Positions 57,377 through 64,000 of a stretch of 64,000 nt of DNA are shown here, piece by piece; within the stretch, counting starts at the first letter, position 1; each line of letters begins with the position of its first letter. Source of the DNA: Neorhizobium sp. JUb45. Its GTDB lineage: Bacteria; Pseudomonadota; Alphaproteobacteria; Rhizobiales; Rhizobiaceae. The notes below the pieces were generated by a model that was given only the letters and a program-made list of their open reading frames with translations, made no database searches and had not been told where the DNA came from. The stretch lies in NCBI RefSeq assembly GCF_004343585.1, contig NZ_SLYW01000003.1, positions 496,001-560,000 of the forward strand. The letters run 5' to 3'. A program made the position numbers and the translations under genes.

Positions 57377-58123
57377 ATGGATCTTGGACTTTCCGGACTA
57401 CAGGCCATCGTGATCGGCGGCAGTGCCGGCATCGGCTCCGCCGTGGTGAAAGCCCTTGCGGCGGAAGGATGTTCCGTAGCGTTTTCGGGCAGAAACGAAG
57501 CGCGCATCGCCGATACGGTCGCGGCCGCACGCGAAGTAGCCGCAGACAGTTCGACGGAGGTTGACGGCCACCGGCTGGACATCTCCGACCGTCACGTTCT
57601 GGAGGCCTGGTTCGCTTCGTTTTCGCGGATCGATATCGTCGTCACCTGCGTCAGCGCTCTGTCGGCGGACTGGAATGCAGCAATTTCAAGCGACATAAAG
57701 GGCACGATCAATGTCATCGAGGTGGCAGAACCCTTCGTTTCCAAATCTCCTTTCGGCGCCATAACCTATGTCGGATCGAAAGCCTCGAGTTTTGCGACGC
57801 CGGGCTTTGAAGCATATGGCGCGGCAAAGGCAGCGATGGCGCATTATCTGAAAAGTGTGGCCGTCCGCCTGACCCCGCTCGGTGTGCGGGTCAACGTCGT
57901 TTCCCCGGGTGACACCTATGCGGTTGGCGGTTTCTGGGATCACATCAAAAACAATGCACCGGCGGTTTACGATGCCACCATTGCTGCAAATCCGATGAAA
58001 CGTCTGGCGACGCCCGAGGAGGTTGCCGCGGCGACTGTGTTCCTGTCCAGCCCGGCGTCCAGCTTCGTGTCCGGCGCCAACTGGTATGTCGATGGCGGCG
58101 CAACGGCCCATATTCAATTTTGA
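57377..58123 (+). CDS. Short-chain dehydrogenase/reductase
   Basis: This 248-residue SDR has the cofactor motif VIGGSAGIGSAVVKAL near its start, a YxxxK active site in 'GFEAYGAAKAAMAHYLKSVA', a serine in 'AITYVGSKASSF', and the C-terminal 'SSFVSGANWYVDGGATAH'. ATG 57377 follows GAGAGG. The family usually reduces or oxidises an alcohol or ketone with NAD(P)H. The dienelactone hydrolase gene follows 10 bases on. Confidence 0.88.
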   Translation: MDLGLSGLQAIVIGGSAGIGSAVVKALAAEGCSVAFSGRNEARIADTVAAAREVAADSSTEVDGHRLDISDRHVLEAWFASFSRIDIVVTCVSALSADWNAAISSDIKGTINVIEVAEPFVSKSPFGAITYVGSKASSFATPGFEAYGAAKAAMAHYLKSVAVRLTPLGVRVNVVSPGDTYAVGGFWDHIKNNAPAVYDATIAANPMKRLATPEEVAAATVFLSSPASSFVSGANWYVDGGATAHIQF

Positions 58124-58133
58124 AAGGCAGGTC

Positions 58134-58904
58134 ATGCGCGCGAGCACCATCACATTCCGGGCGGGAGCCGTCGATTACCTCGCAAACCATTATCCGCATG
58201 ACGCCTCGGTTCGCATTCTCATGTTTCCGGACTGGGAAGGGTGTCAGACGGCATCCTCGGATCGCCTGGCGCGGCTCTATGCGCAGCATTGCGATGCGGA
58301 GGTTGTTGTGACCGACCTCTACGGCGCAGCGCGCCGCCCGGCCGACTATGGCGAAGTCGACTGCTTCATATCCGCCGCTCTTGCCGACCCGTTGCGAACA
58401 CGATCGATCCTGAAGGCCATCACCACGGCGCTTGAAACGACATGGAAATCCAACGGCCCGCTGATCATTGTCGGGTTCTGCTTTGGCGGTTCACTGGCGT
58501 TTGAGGCAGCCCGCGCCGGCATCGAATGCATGGGAGCCGTATCGATCCATGGACAGCCAAACACCAAGGTGCCGTTGACGGGCAGCAGTGCAACGGCTGC
58601 ATTTCTCATGCTGCAGGGCTCGGAGGACCCTTTCATCAGGATGGATGCGCTGTATGCCTTTATGACCGAGATGCGCAACATGAAGACAGACTGGTCGCTT
58701 TACATGCTGGGCAACGCCAAGCACAGTTTTACCCGCGAGGACATCGGTTCGGGCAATATGGCGGTCGGCTACAGCCTCAAGGCGGATAGGGAGGCGGCAT
58801 TGGCAGTGCAGAGTTTCGCGACACGGCTTTTGCAGAAACAGGGATTTTCGGTGGCTCCACCGGCTATTTTGCAACCTTCCAGTGAGCAAGGCCAAATTCT
58901 ATGA
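58134..58904 (+). CDS. Dienelactone hydrolase-family protein
   Basis: This 256-residue alpha/beta hydrolase has the cysteine nucleophile of dienelactone hydrolases in 'PLIIVGFCFGGSLAFEAARA', an aspartate in 'LMLQGSEDPFIRMDALYAF' and a histidine in 'LGNAKHSFTREDIGSGNM'. Classic members act on dienelactones in chloroaromatic breakdown, but many paralogues have other roles. ATG 58134 was used, with AAGGCAGG upstream. Its 3' end overlaps the convergent LysR gene by 41 bases. Confidence 0.87.
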   Translation: MRASTITFRAGAVDYLANHYPHDASVRILMFPDWEGCQTASSDRLARLYAQHCDAEVVVTDLYGAARRPADYGEVDCFISAALADPLRTRSILKAITTALETTWKSNGPLIIVGFCFGGSLAFEAARAGIECMGAVSIHGQPNTKVPLTGSSATAAFLMLQGSEDPFIRMDALYAFMTEMRNMKTDWSLYMLGNAKHSFTREDIGSGNMAVGYSLKADREAALAVQSFATRLLQKQGFSVAPPAILQPSSEQGQIL

Positions 58905-59754
58905 TCGCCTTTTGCTTGGGCGTCGCAAATCTGTCGGGCCGATAGATGAGATGGATCGGTCGCTCCGGCAATCGTTCGTCCGGCAACAACTGAACAAGCC
59001 TTCCAGCGGCAAGGTCATCCCTCAGGAGAACCTCGGGCTGAAGCACGATACCTGCGCCTGCGAGGGCCGCCTGGCGGAGGGCTTCACCACTGTTGATACT
59101 GAGTTTATCGTAAACCGGAACGTGGAGATCGCCATCCTCTCTCAAAAAACGCCATTGCCGCCCGGAAAGCTTGAGACGGAATCCGACGCAGTCATGGCTG
59201 GAAAGCTGCGATGGTGAGGTTGGGGTCCCTCTCTCACGCAGATAATCGGGGGCCGCGGCAATCACCATGCGATAAGGGCCCAACGAGCGCGCAATCAGGC
59301 TGGAATCGGGCAGATCTCCGATACGGACGGCGATTTCCACCTCGTCGGCGATAAGATCCATGATGGCATCCGTGAGAAACAGATCGATATTCACCTGAGG
59401 AAAAAGACGGCCGAACTTGGCCAGTGATGGCGCCATCACCCGGCTACCGAATGTGGATGGAGCGGTGATGCGTAAAAGACCTTGAGGTTCGGCTTTCATC
59501 CGCTGAAGGCTAAGGTGGCTGGCTTCGACGAGATCGATGATCTGCGTGCAATGATCGAAGAAAACATGCCCGGCTTCAGTCAGTCCGAGTTGCCTCGTGG
59601 TCCGGTTCAAAAGCTTCGCGCCGACATTTTTTTCGAGGTTTCGAATATGTTGCCCGATCATTTGCGAAGACAGTTCCATCTGGGCGGCAGCGGCCGTCAG
59701 GCTTTTTCTCCGCACGACCTCCACAAAGATTTCCATGCTTTTCAATCGATCCAT
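58864..59754 (-). CDS. LysR-family transcriptional regulator
   Basis: This 296-residue regulator has the winged helix 'KSMEIFVEVVRRKSLTAAAA' and 'QMELSSQMIGQHIRNLEKNV', then a co-inducer domain. It converges with the MFS-hydrolase-SDR-DLH group and is divergent from another LysR gene. It resembles the CrgA/DmlR-type subgroup often found beside short-chain dehydrogenases, which it may control. Confidence 0.88.
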   Translation of the reverse strand: MDRLKSMEIFVEVVRRKSLTAAAAQMELSSQMIGQHIRNLEKNVGAKLLNRTTRQLGLTEAGHVFFDHCTQIIDLVEASHLSLQRMKAEPQGLLRITAPSTFGSRVMAPSLAKFGRLFPQVNIDLFLTDAIMDLIADEVEIAVRIGDLPDSSLIARSLGPYRMVIAAAPDYLRERGTPTSPSQLSSHDCVGFRLKLSGRQWRFLREDGDLHVPVYDKLSINSGEALRQAALAGAGIVLQPEVLLRDDLAAGRLVQLLPDERLPERPIHLIYRPDRFATPKQKAIIEFGLAHWKVAK

Positions 59755-59880
59755 AAAATTCCTCGTGGCGCATGCGGAGATGATGCTTTGAAATGGAGAG
59801 GGCGAGGATAGCGGTCGCTTCGATCAGAGGTCGACGGAAATACAAGGGGAGGTTGTTGTCAACATCAGGATAGGTGGAAG

Positions 59881-60813
59881 ATGAAGCTTTCCAGACGCAC
59901 TGTCGGAATAGAATGGGACAAGCTGCAGTTCTTTGCCGAGGTCGTGAATGCCGGCGGTGTCCGAAGCGCGGCAAAATCATTAGGCCTCAGCGCCGCAACG
60001 ATCAGCAGAAACCTGCTCGCACTTGAAAAATCCATCGATCGCGAGCTCTTCGTACGGGAGAAATCCGGTATGAGACTTACGGCTTATGGCGAACAGCTGG
60101 TAGAAGACTGCCGGACAATCGATGCCATCGTTTCGCAGGTCGAGGCGCGTATGCATACCTGCGCCATGGATCACGAAGTGCGCATTGCCGCAGTTCCCAG
60201 CATCGGGCAGGAACTGCTCATCCCGCATCTGGACCTCCTGCGACGGAAATACGCAAATGTCCGCTTTTCGCTGAATACCTCAAGCGACAACTGCGATCTC
60301 GATGCCAGAGGCATAGACATTGCCATTCGCGCATCCAGACCGGAACGCGGCGATTACGTCGTCCGCCGGCTCGGCCAGCTCAGCCTCGGATGTTATGCAC
60401 GCAGCCCTCAGAACGGCGCCATGCCGTCCGGGAAAACCCTTCCTCTCGTGGTGCTCGGCGCAACCAAATTCGATGCCCAGATACGAAACAGCCTCATTCT
60501 CGGACTCTATCCCGACAACCCCGTTTCAGATTTCCAGTCGTTGATCAATGCAATGCGTGCAGGGCTCGGGCAGGGATTGATACCGGATTTTGTCGCGCGC
60601 AAATACCGGGACCTGTCACCGGTTCCCGACCAGGGTGAGGTTTTCTCGGCCGACATATGGATAATCATCCGCGCCGGATCGTATCGAAGCCGTATCGTCA
60701 AGGATATCGCCTCCGAAATCGGACGCCTCGTGTCTCGGCATCTCCGCGGCGCTGAAGACGTGCCCGATCCACGCACAGGATGCCTGTCCTGTCCTTCTCG
60801 CGAGCACGCATGA
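59881..60813 (+). CDS. LysR-family transcriptional regulator
   Basis: This 310-residue regulator has the LysR helix-turn-helix ('WDKLQFFAEVVNAGGVRSAA', 'KSLGLSAATISRNLLALEKS') and a periplasmic-binding-like effector domain ('EVRIAAVPSIGQELLIPHLD', 'INAMRAGLGQGLIPDFVARK'). It is divergent from the other LysR gene, with about 126 bases between starts, and convergent with the KASIII-like gene. It could control the 61-64 kb operon. The effector is unknown. Confidence 0.86.
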   Translation: MKLSRRTVGIEWDKLQFFAEVVNAGGVRSAAKSLGLSAATISRNLLALEKSIDRELFVREKSGMRLTAYGEQLVEDCRTIDAIVSQVEARMHTCAMDHEVRIAAVPSIGQELLIPHLDLLRRKYANVRFSLNTSSDNCDLDARGIDIAIRASRPERGDYVVRRLGQLSLGCYARSPQNGAMPSGKTLPLVVLGATKFDAQIRNSLILGLYPDNPVSDFQSLINAMRAGLGQGLIPDFVARKYRDLSPVPDQGEVFSADIWIIIRAGSYRSRIVKDIASEIGRLVSRHLRGAEDVPDPRTGCLSCPSREHA

Positions 60814-60844
60814 ATAGCTTGGGCGAAATACTGCAAGACCGGCA

Positions 60845-61972
60845 TCAGGCAAATGTTTCCACTTTGCCGCGGCCATGTGCCGGCTTCGTCACAAGTTCGA
60901 TTACGATCAGGGACAGACTGAAACCGGCACCGACACCAAAGAGCAATACCAGACTTCCTGGCGCACTCTCCTCGCTATCGAGATACCGTCCAAGCCCGAG
61001 GATCTGATCACTTGGTCCGGTGTGGCCGATGGTCTTTCCAAACGAGGTCAGGAGCCGGCGTCCGAGCGGTGCGAAGGTCGGTTCATAGAGTGTTTCGGAA
61101 ATAGACTGACCGACAAAAGGAATGACGACCATGTCGTAAGCGTTATACCCTGCCAAACCGACGGCGGCCAGACGGGTCTTCAGCCGCTCGACCGCCGAAC
61201 CCATCTGATCGAAAAAGGCCGCCTTGCCATAGGCGGATAGAAACCGCTTTTTTCGTGAGCTCACGTCCCAGCGGTTGTCGGGTTGGACAGCAGGGCCGCG
61301 ATGCATTTCTTCGAGCAGGGGCACACTATCGAAATCCATATAAAGGATTTTTGCGAAGCCGCTTTCCTCACTGAGGCAAACGGCGACGGCCGCATCGCCA
61401 TAGGCAATTCCCGCATCGGAATTCCAGCGATTGAAACCCGATCCCGAAAAACAGTCCGACGCAACCGAAAGGCCGTTTCCACCGCGAAGCGTCAGCATGG
61501 AAGCGTTGGAAAGGATCGCCAGCATAAGGCCGTTGCATCCATGATTGACGGAGAGTGAAATCGCGTCGGCGGCAGCCAATTGCCGCTGGATGAAGGCGGC
61601 CGGCTGCCAGAAACCACCGACCCCATTGTCGTGAATGGACGAGTGGGTGATGACCGAAAAAAGGTCGCCGGTCAGTCCGGCGGCGCCGGCTGCCGCCCTG
61701 GCAACATCCGATGCCATATCGATCGGTGATCGCGAACTCACCGCGACGGATCGATAACCATCCCTCTCCGCCTGCTCGGGAGAACAGTCACCCTTGGCAA
61801 TAGCCACGGCAATCTCCTCACGCATGTCGGGGACAAGCGTCGCCAGAGACCGAATGTAGAGGCTCCCTCCTATCGCTCGAAATGGTATCGGCTGGAGCGA
61901 TATCGCATTGGATGACGGATCATCATCGTTATCGACTGGTGATGGCACGTTACTGATATTGGCGCGGCTCAT
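60845..61972 (-). CDS. KASIII-like acyltransferase with altered active site
   Basis: This 375-residue thiolase-fold protein resembles 3-oxoacyl-ACP synthase III. The nucleophile cysteine is in 'SLSVNHGCNGLMLAILSNAS'. The usual HQAN histidine region reads 'VVIPFVGQSISETLYEP', with phenylalanine where His is expected. The usual GNT asparagine region reads GKTIGHTGPSDQILGLGRYL, with His and, five residues on, Asp. This pattern recalls the CerJ/ChlB3/DpsC group, which transfers acyl groups or primes polyketides. ATG 61972 follows GGAG and overlaps the monooxygenase gene by 23 bases. The role is inferred. Confidence 0.85.
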   Translation of the reverse strand: MSRANISNVPSPVDNDDDPSSNAISLQPIPFRAIGGSLYIRSLATLVPDMREEIAVAIAKGDCSPEQAERDGYRSVAVSSRSPIDMASDVARAAAGAAGLTGDLFSVITHSSIHDNGVGGFWQPAAFIQRQLAAADAISLSVNHGCNGLMLAILSNASMLTLRGGNGLSVASDCFSGSGFNRWNSDAGIAYGDAAVAVCLSEESGFAKILYMDFDSVPLLEEMHRGPAVQPDNRWDVSSRKKRFLSAYGKAAFFDQMGSAVERLKTRLAAVGLAGYNAYDMVVIPFVGQSISETLYEPTFAPLGRRLLTSFGKTIGHTGPSDQILGLGRYLDSEESAPGSLVLLFGVGAGFSLSLIVIELVTKPAHGRGKVETFA

Positions 61973-63545
61973 GTGGCTGCTCCGATCTTGCCAGCGCATG
62001 GGGCGGAAGAAATGCAGGGGACTGATCGTCCAGCGAGGCAAGGACATATCCATCAGGCCGGCACAGGATGCCGCCGGTAAAACCAGACACGCGTCGTCCA
62101 TCCTGCCATGGACGCTGAAGTCGATGCACCGATATGCGGTGCAGCTCCTGCTGCAGGCGGCGCTCGATTTTCGACGTTGCTGCATCGTCTCCGGACAGGA
62201 AAAGGTTGAGCCTGTCTCTGCCCATCTCGGACATGGCGGACGATCCGCCCCGCAAGGTGACATTCGGCAATCTTTGCCCGGCACGCGGGCCAGGCTGCAC
62301 GGCCCCGCCGTCGCTCCCCTCGGCGAAATCGGGATAACCACCGGCGATCTGGGCCATCGAGGCAATCAGCCCGACCGGTTGATGAAATTTCAGAGCGAGC
62401 GGCGCAAGAAGGTCGAACATCAGCCTGTTGCCGAGCGAACGCGACATGACTTTTGTCATGGCCTGATCCGTGGCGGTAACGATCGCCTGGGCAAACGTTC
62501 TGCGCTCGGTTTCATAAGTATCGAGAAGACTGTCATCCGCCCCGCCTGCCAGCACCAGTGCAAGTTTCCAGCACAGGTTCACCGCATCATGCATGCCCGT
62601 GTTCATGCCCTGCCCGCCAGCAGGGGAATGAACATGGGCAGCATCACCGACCAGGAAAATCCTGCCGACACGAAAGCGGGCGGCCACTCTTTTATGCATC
62701 TTGTATGAGAGCAACCGGCTGGGATTTTGCATCTCTATGCCCGAAAACAACCCGTTTTCCTTGAGAAATTCGCTGAATCTCTCGAATGAAATGGATTCTG
62801 CCCTTGCTTCCTGCTGGCCGGCACCGGCCGCGAAGTTCGGTCCCACGATCCGGTAATTGCCATTGGGTTGCGGAATGACGGCAACGGTCGATCGAGCACC
62901 GAAATAGACATGGGTCGCATCACGGCGGATGGCGTTGGATGGGATCTCGACCTCGCTGAGGAGAAAATCGGCAGGATATGTTGCCCCTTCGAAGTTGACA
63001 TCCGACAGCCGGCGGACGGTACTCGACGCACCATCGGCACCGATGACGAAAGCATAGGCCTTCTTGCGCTCGCCCCCTTCTGTCTCCATGCCGACGATGA
63101 CGTGATCTTCACGCTGCTCGATGGAGAGCAGGCTCGTGCCCCATTGTACATCGACCTCACGCTCAAGCAGATGATCCGTCAGGATGCGTTCGGTCTGGGA
63201 CTGCGGCAGGATCAGGTAGAATGGATAATCGGTCTGCCCGCGCAAACGCTCGAAATCCAGAGAAAAGAGCTGCCTGTTGAACCTGTGGAATGCCATGTAT
63301 CGGGTCGCTAGACCCTGATCCACGAATGAACGGTCAATGCCCAGCATCGCCATGAATTCCAGCGTGCGGGCGTGAACGCCAAGGGCCCGTGAATCATCGA
63401 TCGGCCCTTGGCGGCGCTCGATGATGTCGAACGCGACGCCCTGGCGGGACAAAAATGCTGCGGCCGTCAGGCCGACAGGTCCGGCTCCGACGATCAGAAC
63501 CTCAGCATGCGGGTGAGATGACAAGCGATCCTTGTTGGCAGACAT
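61950..63545 (-). CDS. FAD-dependent aromatic hydroxylase (PHBH/MhpA/PgaE type)
   Basis: This 531-residue flavoprotein monooxygenase has the FAD-binding motif VLIVGAGPVGLTAAAFLSRQ, the DG motif 'VIGADGASSTVRRL' and the GD motif 'IFLVGDAAHVHSPAGGQGMN' followed by 'TGMHDAVNLCWKLALVL'. A C-terminal extension after about residue 400 matches the thioredoxin-like tail of phenol and polyketide hydroxylases. It would hydroxylate an aromatic ring with NAD(P)H and oxygen. ATG 63545 follows GGGAG. It lies between the HAD phosphatase and KASIII-like genes in one operon, which suggests tailoring of an aromatic product. Confidence 0.92.
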   Translation of the reverse strand: MSANKDRLSSHPHAEVLIVGAGPVGLTAAAFLSRQGVAFDIIERRQGPIDDSRALGVHARTLEFMAMLGIDRSFVDQGLATRYMAFHRFNRQLFSLDFERLRGQTDYPFYLILPQSQTERILTDHLLEREVDVQWGTSLLSIEQREDHVIVGMETEGGERKKAYAFVIGADGASSTVRRLSDVNFEGATYPADFLLSEVEIPSNAIRRDATHVYFGARSTVAVIPQPNGNYRIVGPNFAAGAGQQEARAESISFERFSEFLKENGLFSGIEMQNPSRLLSYKMHKRVAARFRVGRIFLVGDAAHVHSPAGGQGMNTGMHDAVNLCWKLALVLAGGADDSLLDTYETERRTFAQAIVTATDQAMTKVMSRSLGNRLMFDLLAPLALKFHQPVGLIASMAQIAGGYPDFAEGSDGGAVQPGPRAGQRLPNVTLRGGSSAMSEMGRDRLNLFLSGDDAATSKIERRLQQELHRISVHRLQRPWQDGRRVSGFTGGILCRPDGYVLASLDDQSPAFLPPHALARSEQPHEPRQYQ

Positions 63546-63560
63546 GATCTGAAATCTCCC

Positions 63561-64000
63561 TTAGACAACATAGGCCGGCTGGTTGGGTTCGATCATCGTC
63601 CATCCTCTGCTGATCGCGATCTGTTCCAGTTCCAGATCACCTCTGACGACGACGGGATGCTGGGCCAGTTCCAGGAAAGGCAGATCACTGATGTGGTCGC
63701 CCACGGCGACCGATCCCCGAAAATTCAGGCCGTGTTCCTCGACATATTGGCGCAGCGCCTCACGCTTGCCTGAGCCGATTGTCTGAATTCCCTTAAGCTC
63801 ACCCGTCGTGACGCCCTTCTCTTCAGCCAACCTGTTTGCGACGATGGCACCTCCGCCCAGATGATCGACGATCGGCTCGAGGATGAAGTCCGCCGAGCCC
63901 GACAGAAACACGATCCCCGCTCCGCGTTCTCGGTGCTCGCGCAACAGGGCGCATGTTTCGGGAATGAACAGGTCAGGGTGAGACGCGACTTCCTCGGCAA
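63561..64000 (-). CDS. HAD-family phosphatase (SerB-like), 5' end beyond the window
   Basis: The last 146 codons of a HAD-IB phosphatase are present; the catalytic DxDxT motif lies beyond the right edge. Motif II is the serine in 'GIVFLSGSADFILEPIVDHL' and motifs III/IV are the lysine in 'GIQTIGSGKREALRQYVEEH' and acidic pair in 'GSVAVGDHISDLPFLELAQH'. Such enzymes remove phosphate from small molecules, as phosphoserine phosphatase does. It lies 15 bases upstream of the monooxygenase gene in the same operon, so its substrate may be a pathway intermediate. Confidence 0.86.
   Translation of the reverse strand, partial: AEEVASHPDLFIPETCALLREHRERGAGIVFLSGSADFILEPIVDHLGGGAIVANRLAEEKGVTTGELKGIQTIGSGKREALRQYVEEHGLNFRGSVAVGDHISDLPFLELAQHPVVVRGDLELEQIAISRGWTMIEPNQPAYVV

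Overview
The window looks like a chromosomal segment of a Rhizobiaceae alphaproteobacterium, most likely Agrobacterium or a close Rhizobium. The evidence is the high GC, the dense ABC and TRAP solute uptake systems, a truncated extra FtsZ paralogue, a nrdHIEF operon behind a cobalamin riboswitch, and small palindromic mosaic repeats between genes. I see no rRNA, tRNA, CRISPR array, prophage or intact insertion sequence. The only mobile-element trace is a short IS3-type transposase remnant near 54.9 kb.

Layout. 0-7.6 kb: a LacI regulator and an iron-siderophore uptake unit (TonB receptor, binding protein, fused FecCD permease, no ATPase) with a divergent LysR gene. 7.6-12.2 kb: divergent ubiD-ubiX and ubiT-ubiU-ubiV, an oxygen-independent ubiquinone hydroxylation module, with an FNR/FixK-like box upstream of ubiT. 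12.4-21.9 kb: pectin and unsaturated-uronate use (kduI-kdgF-kduD, a GntR regulator, a sugar ABC importer, a GH105 hydrolase, a KdgR-like IclR regulator). 21.9-26.1 kb: the rutABCDEF pyrimidine ring-opening operon behind a sigma-54 promoter. 26.4-33.4 kb: a ribose-type sugar ABC importer with a PfkB kinase, a lone GatZ/KbaZ-family protein and a LacI regulator. 33.6-38.2 kb: nrdHIEF (class Ib ribonucleotide reductase) behind an NrdR-like box and a B12 riboswitch, interrupted by a palindromic mosaic element. 38.2-44.8 kb: a cell-wall hydrolase lipoprotein, short FtsZ, an MFS transporter, a hydratase-like protein and methylmalonyl-CoA mutase. 45.4-48.3 kb: a TRAP transporter. 48.5-54.4 kb: an amino-acid-type ABC importer joined to an MmgE/PrpD protein and an NtaA-type flavin monooxygenase, plausibly an aminopolycarboxylate pathway. 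54.4-55.3 kb: a decayed pseudoazurin gene abutting the IS3 remnant. 55.3-60.8 kb: an MFS transporter, hydrolases, an SDR and two LysR genes. 60.8-64 kb: an operon with a HAD phosphatase, an aromatic FAD hydroxylase and a KASIII-like protein with altered catalytic residues, which looks like specialised metabolism.

How it fits together. Much of the window is scavenging: iron, pectin fragments, a ketose or polyol, pyrimidine nitrogen, and probably aminopolycarboxylates. Two parts concern oxygen and cofactor adaptation: ubiTUV with its anaerobox, and the doubly controlled nrd operon. The dead pseudoazurin gene hints at a lost denitrification-type electron route. The most interesting candidates are the nrd leader with stacked control, the 60.8-64 kb biosynthetic operon, the 48.5-54.4 kb catabolic operon, the lone GatZ, and a 30-codon ORF coupled to the pectin-fragment permease.
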